The notes below the pieces were generated by a model, which was not told where the DNA came from, made no database searches, and saw only the letters and a list, made by a program, of their open reading frames with translations. Shown piece after piece: positions 1 through 5,514 of a DNA stretch of 6,214 nt. The stretch spans positions 1 through 6,214 of the forward strand of contig CAMFFI010000072.1 in the NCBI GenBank assembly GCA_945949625.1. Reading direction: 5' to 3'. Position 1 is the stretch's first letter. Every line of letters starts with the position of its first letter. Origin of the DNA: an uncultured bacterium. GTDB lineage: Bacteria > Bacillota > Clostridia > Oscillospirales > Acutalibacteraceae. The position numbers and the translations under genes are program-made.

Positions 1-826
1 CATCGCTGATAAAAAGAGTTCTCATACCTGCGGCGGTTTTGGTATCGTTGATTACGGTGTTTCCAAATTCGCCTCTCGATACGGTTTTACTGACATTTAT
101 TGTTTTGTCAGTAAGGTTAATATCCTCTGCCGTGAGGGCACAACACTCGCCGATCCGCATACCTGTAAACATTGACAACAGCATTATATCGCCGTAGTGT
201 ATGTCCTCGGTTTTTAGCACATTCAAAAGCCTTATCTGCTCGTCAACCGTCAAGGCTCTGACAGGTATTTGCTTTTTTCTCGATTTCGGGCATTTGATGT
301 CGCTCAAAGGATTGCTCTCAATGAGCTTTTTGCTGATTGCTTTTACAAATACTGCTCCCAAAAGCTGATACATCTTATTGATGCTCGACTGGGAATAATC
401 AAGCTTTACCTTGAAAAAGCCGATTATATCGTCCTCGGTGACTTCCGTAAGCTGCTTATCAGAAATATCGGAAAGCATTTTCAGAGTTTCCATTTTGCGG
501 TCATAGGTTGACTGCCTGATTTCATTCAGAGCAAGCTGTTCCTCTATCATCTTTTCGGCAAGCTGATGAATTGTTTTTATCTCAACCTTATTGCGTTTGC
601 GCTTTTCAAGGTTGCCTGCGAGAGCCTGAATTTGCAGCTCACGCATTTTGTCCTTGACGATTTTCTTTGTCTTTCCATAAACTGTGCGGCGTTCCTTTTC
701 GCCGTCGATTGTCAAATAAACCTGACCTGCAAAGCGCTGACGGCTTTCTACAAAATATATTGAACCGTTACCGTAGGTTTGTTTTTTCTTTGTGTCTTTA
801 GCGTTTATTGTAATCCGTCCTTTCAA
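1..826 (-). CDS. int: Tyrosine recombinase/integrase (partial, C-terminus beyond left edge)
   Basis: Site-specific recombinase expected to insert and excise the mobile element. I translated 275 codons. Residues about 18-60 (GNGSIYF, GQVYLTIDG, RRTVYGKTKK) resemble the three-stranded beta-sheet arm-binding domain of Tn916-family integrases. Residues about 85-175 fit the helical SAM-like core-binding domain. The catalytic domain starts near 190, with the first catalytic Arg in TGMRIGE (R224) and a beta-hairpin Lys in TKTAAGMR (K263). The HxxR box and nucleophilic Tyr would lie in the missing C-terminal 110-130 residues, judging by the usual family length of about 380-400. The start is unsettled. 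An in-frame TAG at 832-830 limits the ORF, and the only usual initiator before residue 61 is TTG at 826, which has a weak Shine-Dalgarno. A better one (AAAGGACGG, 823-815) lies inside the ORF, 9 nt before an ATA codon at 808. It has its own promoter. Family call is firm; exact start is not. Confidence 0.93.
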   Translation of the reverse strand, partial: MKGRITINAKDTKKKQTYGNGSIYFVESRQRFAGQVYLTIDGEKERRTVYGKTKKIVKDKMRELQIQALAGNLEKRKRNKVEIKTIHQLAEKMIEEQLALNEIRQSTYDRKMETLKMLSDISDKQLTEVTEDDIIGFFKVKLDYSQSSINKMYQLLGAVFVKAISKKLIESNPLSDIKCPKSRKKQIPVRALTVDEQIRLLNVLKTEDIHYGDIMLLSMFTGMRIGECCALTAEDINLTDKTINVSKTVSRGEFGNTVINDTKTAAGMRTLFISD

Positions 827-834
827 AACCTAAA

Positions 835-889
835 GACAGCTTATCGTTATCCGACTGTATTTATAATACTCCAAAAGCGATAAGCCGTC
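835..889. repeat. 12-bp inverted repeat straddling the integrase promoter
   Basis: GACAGCTTATCG (835-846) and CGATAAGCCGTC (878-889) are inverted copies matching at 11 of 12 positions, with a 31-bp spacer that holds the -10 box of the int promoter. One arm overlaps the -35 box and the other covers the early transcribed region. This is the layout of a paired operator, for example for the neighbouring winged-HTH protein, the integrase or a repressor. In a read-through transcript from the upstream operon the mismatch becomes a G-U pair, so an RNA hairpin is also possible. Confidence 0.55.
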
Positions 890-891
890 AA
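863..891 (-). promoter_or_regulatory. Integrase promoter (-35 TTGACG, 17 bp, -10 TATTAT)
   Basis: On the minus strand TTGACG (891-886) is followed by a 17-bp spacer and TATTAT (868-863), close to the sigma-A consensus with ideal spacing. Transcription would start near 856, about 30 nt before the TTG at 826. It lies in the 81-bp gap between the HTH gene and int, so int can be transcribed independently of the mobC operon. The -35 box overlaps one arm of a 12-bp inverted repeat, which suggests regulation. Assigned by inspection only. Confidence 0.6.
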
Positions 892-907
892 CAGATTTCG
901 TCTTATT

Positions 908-1084
908 TTATACTCTGCGCTTGCTGCTCCATTCTATAAAAGCCTGCTCACTGACCTTGAAGTTTTTGCCGACTCTCACCAACGGAAAATCAGCCCTCAT
1001 CATAATGTTTCGGGCAGTCGGCAGACTGCAGCCGAGCGCCTCGGCAACATCTTTTGTACCTAAAAATTTTATTTTTTCATCCAT
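908..1084 (-). CDS. Small winged helix-turn-helix protein, probable excisionase/recombination directionality factor
   Basis: A 58-aa protein beginning MDEKIKFLGTKDVAEALG and ending SSKRRV. Residues about 8-31 form a helix-turn-helix (TKDVAEALGCSLPTARNIM), followed by a short wing (FPLVRVGKNFKV, 33-44) and a C-terminal helix, the pattern of HTH_17/MerR-like excisionase-type domains. Proteins of this size and fold directly upstream of a tyrosine integrase commonly bend DNA at the attachment site and favour excision, and often act on the int promoter too. The ATG at 1084 is preceded by a strong GGGAGGG Shine-Dalgarno (1097-1091), which begins directly after the repA stop codon, so it is probably co-transcribed with repA. 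A transcriptional regulator role is the main alternative. Existence of the gene is near certain; the specific role is inferred from fold and position. Confidence 0.85.
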   Translation of the reverse strand: MDEKIKFLGTKDVAEALGCSLPTARNIMMRADFPLVRVGKNFKVSEQAFIEWSSKRRV

Positions 1085-1097
1085 TTTTATTCCCTCC

Positions 1098-1874
1098 CTA
1101 ATTACCGTACAAGCAGTCGGTTTCCATGGTATCGATTGAATTGTATAGAGCCGTCAGCAGATATGCTCTCATATTTTTGATTTTGCTTTTATTCTTTTCA
1201 AGCGAGCTTATTACATATTCAATATGCTCGGCGGTGACCATTGACAACCGTTTGCGAACAGCCTGTATGGGAATGAACTGTTTGTTAATCCGAACAGAAT
1301 CACTTGCGTAACAGTAAGTATCCGTCATAAGTCCGACAATTTCATCAAGCACACCGCCGTAATCACGCTCCGCCAGTACATCATATTCAATTTGGAATTT
1401 TATTTCATTCTCAACCTCGTCATAGTCGATTGATAGATTGGTATTACTCCTATCGGTATTATTAAATTCAGTCTTATTTCCTGCTGATTTTCCGCGTTTT
1501 GGTACGCTTATTTTTTGCACTCTGCAAATCGTATTTTCCGCACTCTTGAATGAGGCTTTTTCACTATCAAAGAAGTTATCAACATAAATGATGTCAGGCT
1601 TGCCTTTGCCCTGCCTTAGCCTATGTATAAGCTTGAAACGTTCGAGCTCACGAAAGAGCTTCGTTGCCTTGTCGTGACTGCACTTAAGCTTTTGACAAAC
1701 TTCGTTGTTCGTAAAGTACACAATCGTCCTGCCGTTTGAGTCAGTCATACTGTTCTGCTCCGACAGCAGTCTGCGGTCAAGCAACAGCGAATAGAGCAGC
1801 TTTGCACCGCACGACAAATCTATATATGCATCCTCAAAGAGAGCCTTGGGCAGTTTGATAAATTTGGCTTTCAT
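1098..1874 (-). CDS. repA: Replication initiator protein A (RepA_N type, DUF6017-like C-terminus)
   Basis: A 258-aa DNA-binding replication initiator of the type found on Firmicutes plasmids and integrative elements. The N-terminal about 100 residues match the RepA_N winged-helix pattern: FIKLPKALF (5-13), LSCGAKLLYSLLLDR (20-34), NGRTIVYFTNNEV (47-59), CSHDKATKLFRELE (65-78) and RLRQGKGKPDIIYV (85-98). A polar linker (about 105-150, with NKTEFNNTDRSNTN) leads to a C-terminal domain (about 158-250) with INKQFIPIQAVRKRL and KNMRAYLLTALYNSI, which I associate with DUF6017. The ATG at 1874 has an AAGGAAAG Shine-Dalgarno (1888-1881) 6 nt upstream. It sits 33 bp after mobC and 13 bp before the HTH gene. 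In integrated elements such proteins are thought to let the excised circle replicate. The linker DNA carries iteron-like repeats, where RepA_N plasmids are known to keep their origin. Confidence 0.93.
   Translation of the reverse strand: MKAKFIKLPKALFEDAYIDLSCGAKLLYSLLLDRRLLSEQNSMTDSNGRTIVYFTNNEVCQKLKCSHDKATKLFRELERFKLIHRLRQGKGKPDIIYVDNFFDSEKASFKSAENTICRVQKISVPKRGKSAGNKTEFNNTDRSNTNLSIDYDEVENEIKFQIEYDVLAERDYGGVLDEIVGLMTDTYCYASDSVRINKQFIPIQAVRKRLSMVTAEHIEYVISSLEKNKSKIKNMRAYLLTALYNSIDTMETDCLYGN
1487..1546. repeat. Iteron-like direct repeats inside repA
   Basis: Three related blocks lie in the repA linker. On the plus strand TATTTTCCGCACTCT (1532-1546) and TATTTTTTGCACTCT (1509-1523) agree at 13 of 15 positions, and a shorter GATTTTCCGC (1487-1496) precedes them. 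The starts are 22 and 23 bp apart, about two helical turns. The offset is not a multiple of three between all copies and the encoded peptide is not repetitive, so the repeats are probably not a by-product of protein repeats. RepA_N plasmids such as pAD1 have origin iterons inside the rep gene, so these could be RepA binding sites. Only three imperfect copies are visible. Confidence 0.45.
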
Positions 1875-1907
1875 ATGTTACTTTCCTTTTCTTGATATTA
1901 GTCTTTT

Positions 1908-2246
1908 TCATTTCCATTTGAGATTACTTTTATCGGGACGTAAAAAAGTCGCCTCAATGTCAGCCTGAAATTTATGCCAACGCTCTGCTTCACGGTAAAG
2001 CATCGGTGCGTCAACAAAGCCAAGCGAGTTTGCCTTCGCTGCAAGTTGATTGATGTTGTTGCCAATTGCAGAAAGCTCTCGCATAGTTTCAAAGAAACGG
2101 TCGTTCGGTTTTTCTTTCGGCTCGTAGCCTTTCATCAGCATACGAACTAAAGCTGATTCGTTCAGACAGGTCATTTCCGCTTTTCGCTGCCAGTCGTCCC
2201 TTTCTTCTTTAGTTAGCCTGATATGTATATCGCAGTTTCTCTTCAT
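1908..2246 (-). CDS. mobC: MobC-family relaxosome accessory protein
   Basis: A 112-aa protein that would bind oriT and help a relaxase nick DNA during mobilization. The N-terminal about 45 residues (NCDIHIRLTKEERDDW, then NESALVRMLMKGY) look like a ribbon-helix-helix DNA-binding domain. The C-terminal part has the MobC signature RELSAIGNNINQLAAKAN (56-73) and an amphipathic helix. I chose the ATG at 2246 because AAGGAAA (2262-2256) lies 9 nt upstream; the in-frame GTG at 2255 abuts that ribosome binding site and would add three residues. The TGA stop (1910-1908) is 33 bp before repA, so the two probably share a transcript. MobC genes are usually followed by a relaxase gene; here repA follows instead. 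The family call is strong. Confidence 0.9.
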   Translation of the reverse strand: MKRNCDIHIRLTKEERDDWQRKAEMTCLNESALVRMLMKGYEPKEKPNDRFFETMRELSAIGNNINQLAAKANSLGFVDAPMLYREAERWHKFQADIEATFLRPDKSNLKWK

Positions 2247-2288
2247 AAGTATCACTTTCCTTCTTGTATTTCTTCACGGGTTTTAGGG

Positions 2289-2349
2289 GTATCCACTAAC
2301 GAGCTTTTACTGTTTTATCCTCTTGTGGATACAAACAGTCTGCTCGCTA
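2289..2349 (-). promoter_or_regulatory. Interlocked inverted repeats in the mobC leader (RNA switch or oriT candidate)
   Basis: Three complementary pairs interlock here. GTATCCAC (2289-2296) pairs with GTGGATAC (2325-2332), perfect over 8 bp. ACTGTTT (2309-2315) pairs with AAACAGT (2333-2339), perfect over 7. TAACGAGC (2297-2304) pairs with GCTCGCTA (2342-2349), 7 of 8, the odd pair being G-U in minus-strand RNA. The last two nest into one hairpin, while the first crosses it. With no bases linking the segments the two folds cannot easily coexist, so they look like alternative structures. The block lies 43 bp upstream of mobC, also a usual place for oriT. The pairing is seen directly; the function is inferred. 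Confidence 0.5.
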
Positions 2350-2360
2350 AGATTTGTCAT
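2307..2360 (-). CDS. Possible 17-residue leader peptide ahead of mobC
   Basis: A short minus-strand ORF reads MTNLSEQTVCIHKRIKQ and stops with TAA at 2309-2307. AAGGA (2370-2366) lies 5 nt before its ATG, as good as the ribosome binding sites of neighbouring genes. The same frame is open back to an ATG at 2429, giving a 40-aa basic peptide (MKNAYFQWIGTRKRER...) with a more distant AAGGA. The short ORF runs through both arms of one stem and one arm of another in the mobC leader, the geometry of regulatory leader peptides. No homology is recognised, and an ORF of this length can arise by chance. Confidence 0.3.
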   Translation of the reverse strand: MTNLSEQTVCIHKRIKQ

Positions 2361-2448
2361 AGGTTTCCTTGTTTTAATTTTTCTTTCTCTCTTTCGAGTA
2401 CCAATCCATTGAAAATAAGCGTTTTTCATAGTTTAGATTCACTTCCTT

Positions 2449-2462
2449 AGAAATTAATTTCT
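2449..2462. repeat. 14-bp perfect palindrome
   Basis: AGAAATTAATTTCT is a perfect dyad, about 20 bp upstream of the ATG of the longer possible leader ORF and about 200 bp upstream of mobC. It could be an operator for the mobC operon. Its AT richness in an AT-rich stretch lowers the weight of the observation. No clear promoter hexamers were found around it. Confidence 0.3.
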
Positions 2463-2524
2463 CAATAATTTGTTAATGAATTTTCTCGAAGTTGATAAAG
2501 AAAATAAAAAATATATCTCTTTAT

Positions 2525-2572
2525 CCCCTTCACTTGTATGGACAAAATCAGTCTTTTTGAGGGGGTGTTTTT
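2525..2572. repeat. Structured repeat, copy 1
   Basis: Contains CACTTGTATGGACAAA and matches copy 2, offset by 66 bp, at roughly two thirds of 48 positions. Outer arms CCCCTTCA (2525-2532) and TGAGGGGG (2558-2565) pair at 7 of 8 positions plus a G-T. A short inner GAC/GTC stem (2541-2543 with 2551-2553) mirrors the inner stem of copy 2. A T-run follows the right arm, so a weak plus-strand terminator is an alternative reading. Confidence 0.5.
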
Positions 2573-2589
2573 TCAAAAAATTTCAAAAT

Positions 2590-2638
2590 ACCCTCTCACT
2601 TATTTGGACAAACATAGGCGTTTTGTCAGGGTATTTCT
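2590..2638. repeat. Structured repeat, copy 2
   Basis: Contains CACTTATTTGGACAAA (2597-2612). Outer arms ACCCT (2590-2594) and AGGGT (2628-2632) enclose an inner stem GACAAAC (2607-2613) / GTTTTGTC (2620-2627) with one bulged base. The conserved CACTTATTTG segment lies unpaired on one side. The same layout with different bases occurs in copy 1, which suggests that both sequence and fold matter. Confidence 0.5.
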
Positions 2639-2709
2639 GAAAAGTTTTTTTATTTTTTGTGCTATAAAAAATAAATTTTCAGTTTTTGTTTGATATTCAA
2701 ATAAATATA

Positions 2710-2731
2710 TCCCTCTACTTATTTGGAGTGG
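2710..2731. repeat. Repeat copy 3 (core only)
   Basis: TCCCTCTACTTATTTGGAG shares the core CCCTCTNACTTATTTGGA with copy 2, 119 bp further left, but lacks the GACAAA inner stem. The three same-direction copies in about 200 bp of AT-rich DNA resemble protein-binding iterons. RepA and MobC, both encoded nearby, are the obvious candidate ligands. Confidence 0.5.
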
Positions 2732-2768
2732 GAGAGTCTGAAATTCAACCTGCACTTTATAAAATTTT

Positions 2769-2823
2769 CCCACATATAAATTGCAGAAAATAAACTTACC
2801 CATATAAAAATTGCAAAAAATAA
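2769..2823. repeat. Two tandem AT-rich repeats, 30 bp apart
   Basis: CCCACATATAAATTGCAGAAAATAA (2769-2793) and CCCATATAAAAATTGCAAAAAATAA (2799-2823) are near copies: both have CCC, then ATATAAA, then TTGCANAAAATAA. The 12-mer TGCAAAAAATAA of the second (2812-2823) is also found exactly, in inverse orientation, at 1508-1519 within repA. They may be RepA or recombinase arm-binding sites. Confidence 0.5.
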
Positions 2824-2845
2824 CACCTGCATTACAGCAAGTGTT
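2815..2845 (-). terminator. Rho-independent terminator facing the mobC operon
   Basis: Read on the minus strand, AACACTTGC and GCAGGTGTT (2845-2837 and 2830-2822) form a 9-bp stem with one G-U pair and a 6-nt loop, followed by ATTTTTT (2821-2815). The plus strand has no matching U-run, so it acts leftward. No gene is visible immediately upstream on the minus strand. It may insulate the mobility operon from transcription entering from the hsd side, or end an unrecognised small RNA. Confidence 0.55.
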
Positions 2846-3046
2846 GAGTTAAAAGTTTTATGCAGTTTTGCACTATCGGTAAAATATATAATTCTTTGGC
2901 TACCCTAAAAACGACATACCGTAATTTGCAGAACTAAAATAAATTATAGACTTTTAGTACAGAGCTCTTAGGAAATACCACTCCGTTTTTATCTAATTAT
3001 TTTAGTGATATATTCGTTCTTTTTTAGTATTAATCGCCAATAATCA
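2846..3046. other. AT-rich stretch with no supported gene
   Basis: About 200 bp with only very short ORFs lacking ribosome binding sites. I see an 8-bp palindrome AGAGCTCT (2961-2968), three scattered TGCA sites (2861, 2869, 2927) and a weak minus-strand TATAAT (2948-2943) without a good -35 box. Nothing else can be supported. Confidence 0.4.
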
Positions 3047-3075
3047 TTGATTTATATGTCGAAATGTGTTATATT
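3047..3075 (+). promoter_or_regulatory. Likely hsdR promoter
   Basis: TTGATT (3047-3052) and TATATT (3070-3075) are 17 bp apart, a fair sigma-A-type match about 70 bp before the hsdR start. Further TATAAT boxes at 3075, 3083 and 3106 lack convincing -35 partners, so the exact start point is uncertain. ATTATA/TATAAT (3073-3088) forms a small dyad next to it. Confidence 0.45.
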
Positions 3076-3128
3076 ATAATAGTATAATTATATTTGCCAA
3101 AGCGATATAATGCTTAGAATGTAATACG

Positions 3129-3136
3129 AAGGAGGG
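3129..3136 (+). promoter_or_regulatory. hsdR ribosome binding site
   Basis: AAGGAGGG lies 6 nt before the ATG at 3143, a near-perfect Shine-Dalgarno that fixes the hsdR start. It is much stronger than the one before hsdM. Confidence 0.85.
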
Positions 3137-3142
3137 CTTACA

Positions 3143-5509
3143 ATGATTTTAGATAAAAAACAGATGACCGAGGAAGACATAAAGCTACAATATATAACTC
3201 CGGCAATACAATCAAAATGGGGGCTCGACCGTATTACGATGGAAACCAAAATAACCGACGGTCGCATAAATTTAAAAGGAAATATTGTAACCCGTGAAAA
3301 ACCAAAGAAGGCTGATTATGTTCTTTACTTAACAAAAAATAAACCTATTGCTATTGTTGAAGCCAAGGATAATAATCATTCTATATCTTACGGTTTGCAG
3401 CAAGCGATTACCTACGCAAAAATGCAGGATATTCCGTTTGCATACAGTTCAAACGGTGACGGATTCCAGGAGCACGACCTTCTGACCGGTTTGGAACGCA
3501 CATTGACTATGGACGAATTTCCTACTGTAGATGAACTTACTGCCAGATGGGAAAGAGAAGCAAACGGCGGCAAGGGCATCTCTGATAACGAGAGAAAAAT
3601 TATTAATCAGCCTTACTACTCAAGCCAGCACACATATGATCCGAGATATTATCAGCGTAATGCTATTAACCGTACTGTTGAAGCAATCGCAAAAGGACAA
3701 AACCGCCTGCTCCTCGTTATGGCAACGGGTACAGGCAAAACCTATACGGCATTTCAGATTGTTTACCGACTTTTAAAAAGCGGACTCAAAAAGAAAGTTC
3801 TGTATTTAGCTGACCGCAATATTCTCGTGGATCAGTCGATTCAGCAGGACTTCTCTCCTCTTGAAAAAGTAATACATAAGATAAATTTTGCAAAAGACGA
3901 TCCCGTTACCATAACTTCTCACGAGGTATATTTTTCTCTTTATCAACAGCTTGCAGGCAACGAAGAAAACGAAGATGAAGAAAGCTGCGAAGAAACAGTA
4001 TCACGCTTTGCAAAGCTCTTTAATAAGGATTTCTTTGATTTGATTATCGTTGACGAATGTCACAGAGGTTCAGCCAAGAAGGACAGCAACTGGCGCAAAA
4101 TTCTTGATTACTTCTCCTCTGCAACACAAATCGGTATGACCGCAACTCCGAAGGAAACAAAATATATTTCAAATATTGATTACTTTGGAGAGCCAGTATA
4201 TACATACAGCTTGCGAGAGGGTATTGAAGACGGTTTTCTTGCTCCGTTCAAGGTTATAAATATAACAACCGATATTTCAGACGGCTGGCGCCCTTACAAG
4301 GGACAGCTTGATAAATTCGGAAATGAAATTGAGGATCGCATATACAGCAACAGCGATTTTGATTACAATATTATACTTGAAGACCGCACATACGAGGTTG
4401 CAAAGGAAATAACCGAATACCTCAAGAGTACCGACAGAATGCAGAAAACCATCGTATTTTGCGCTACCGAAGATCACGCAGAGCGTATGCGTATTGCGCT
4501 GAATAATCTCAACGCCGATATGGTCAAAGAGAATCCCGACTATGTTGTCCGTATCACAGGCTCCGATACTTACGGCAAAAGCAAGCTTGACTACTTTATT
4601 TCCGTATCTGCACCCTATCCGGTAATCGCAACTACCTCAAAGCTCCTTTCCACAGGAGCGGATTGCAAGATGACAAAGCTGATTGTTCTCGATGAAATGA
4701 TTAACTCTATGACTGAATTTAAGCAGATAATCGGTCGAGGTACCCGTCTGCGTGAAAAAGAAGGTAAAAATCATTTTGTCGTAATGGACTTCCGCAATGT
4801 AACAAGGCTGTTTTCCGATCCCGATTGGGACGGTCCTATTGAGATTGTAGAAGGCTTTGACCCTAATCACAAGCCGACACCGAAACCAGAAACACCCGGT
4901 AATGGCGGTGATTCTGTTTCGCCACCCCCTACTGTTGACAAATATGTTGTTGATGAAAGCGGCTGTGATGTTCATATCATCGGAAAGCGGGTAGAAGTTT
5001 ATGACGCCCAGGGCAAGCTTCTCCGTCAGGAAAGCATTGTGGACTATACAAAGTCTAATATTCTCGGCAAATATGCTTCTCTTGACAACTTCATTTCAAA
5101 ATGGACTTCCGAAGAAAAGAAAGAAGCTATTCGGGAACTGTTGAAAGAACAAGGCATAGACCTTGAGCAAATGAAAGCGGAGCAAGGTATGACCGATGTG
5201 GATGATTTTGACTTCATTTGCCATGTCGCCTTTAATCAAAAGCCGCTTACACGCAAAGAGCGTGCAAATAATGTTAAGAAGCGTGATTTTCTGAGCAAAT
5301 ACAGCGGTGTTGCAAGAGAAGTGCTGGAGGCTCTCCTTGACAAGTATATGAACACAGGTATTTATGAAATTGAGAAAACCGAGATTTTACAGCTTGATCC
5401 GTTTAAGAAATTCGGAAAACCCTCAAAAATCGCATCCTACTTTGGCGGCAAACCAGGCTACATTCAAGCAGTAAAAGCATTGGAAGAAGAACTATATAAG
5501 GCAGGTTAA
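3143..5509 (+). CDS. hsdR: Type I restriction enzyme R subunit (EcoAI/EcoEI-like)
   Basis: The 788-aa motor and nuclease subunit of a type I restriction-modification complex, which translocates unmethylated DNA and cleaves it at a distance. The N-terminal PD-(D/E)xK nuclease has D58 and the E73-A-K75 triad in ADYVLYL...IAIVEAK. The SF2 helicase core follows: a Q-motif-like YYQRNAINR (169-177), Walker A ATGTGKT (194-200), DECH (304-307), TATP (333-336), TIVFC (436-440), TTSKLLSTGAD (497-507) and QIIGRGTRLR (528-537). A Pro-rich linker (about 577-598) precedes a C-terminal domain (about 600-788) like the EcoEI R C-terminal region that joins the methylase. All key residues are present and the length is close to the roughly 800 aa of type IB R subunits. 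hsdM starts 5 bp after the stop. The family call is firm; the recognition site depends on an unseen hsdS. Confidence 0.96.
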   Translation: MILDKKQMTEEDIKLQYITPAIQSKWGLDRITMETKITDGRINLKGNIVTREKPKKADYVLYLTKNKPIAIVEAKDNNHSISYGLQQAITYAKMQDIPFAYSSNGDGFQEHDLLTGLERTLTMDEFPTVDELTARWEREANGGKGISDNERKIINQPYYSSQHTYDPRYYQRNAINRTVEAIAKGQNRLLLVMATGTGKTYTAFQIVYRLLKSGLKKKVLYLADRNILVDQSIQQDFSPLEKVIHKINFAKDDPVTITSHEVYFSLYQQLAGNEENEDEESCEETVSRFAKLFNKDFFDLIIVDECHRGSAKKDSNWRKILDYFSSATQIGMTATPKETKYISNIDYFGEPVYTYSLREGIEDGFLAPFKVINITTDISDGWRPYKGQLDKFGNEIEDRIYSNSDFDYNIILEDRTYEVAKEITEYLKSTDRMQKTIVFCATEDHAERMRIALNNLNADMVKENPDYVVRITGSDTYGKSKLDYFISVSAPYPVIATTSKLLSTGADCKMTKLIVLDEMINSMTEFKQIIGRGTRLREKEGKNHFVVMDFRNVTRLFSDPDWDGPIEIVEGFDPNHKPTPKPETPGNGGDSVSPPPTVDKYVVDESGCDVHIIGKRVEVYDAQGKLLRQESIVDYTKSNILGKYASLDNFISKWTSEEKKEAIRELLKEQGIDLEQMKAEQGMTDVDDFDFICHVAFNQKPLTRKERANNVKKRDFLSKYSGVAREVLEALLDKYMNTGIYEIEKTEILQLDPFKKFGKPSKIASYFGGKPGYIQAVKALEEELYKAG

Positions 5510-5514
5510 TTTTA

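Noticed and set aside
269..763. Plus-strand ORFs opposite the integrase
   Set aside because: They overlap an intact minus-strand recombinase frame and show no family features.
921..1311. Plus-strand ORFs opposite the HTH gene and the repA 3' end
   Set aside because: These are antisense shadows of two well-supported minus-strand genes.
2289..2349. True H-type pseudoknot with both stems formed at once
   Set aside because: There are zero linker bases between the segments on both critical sides, so full formation of both stems is sterically implausible; alternative folds fit better.
2523..2730. CRISPR array
   Set aside because: There are only three imperfect copies with unequal 66- and 119-bp spacing and no cas genes.
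2600..2803. Minus-strand 67-codon ORF (MGKFIFCNLYVGK...)
   Set aside because: It has no ribosome binding site, low-complexity composition, and lies across the structured repeats; it is probably a chance reading of AT-rich DNA.
2860..2937. Plus-strand 25-codon ORF (MQFCTIGKIYNS...)
   Set aside because: No Shine-Dalgarno precedes it, no motif is recognised, and it lies in AT-rich spacer.
4277..4975. Minus-strand ORFs within hsdR
   Set aside because: hsdR is intact with all helicase motifs; these frames lack ribosome binding sites and recognisable domains.
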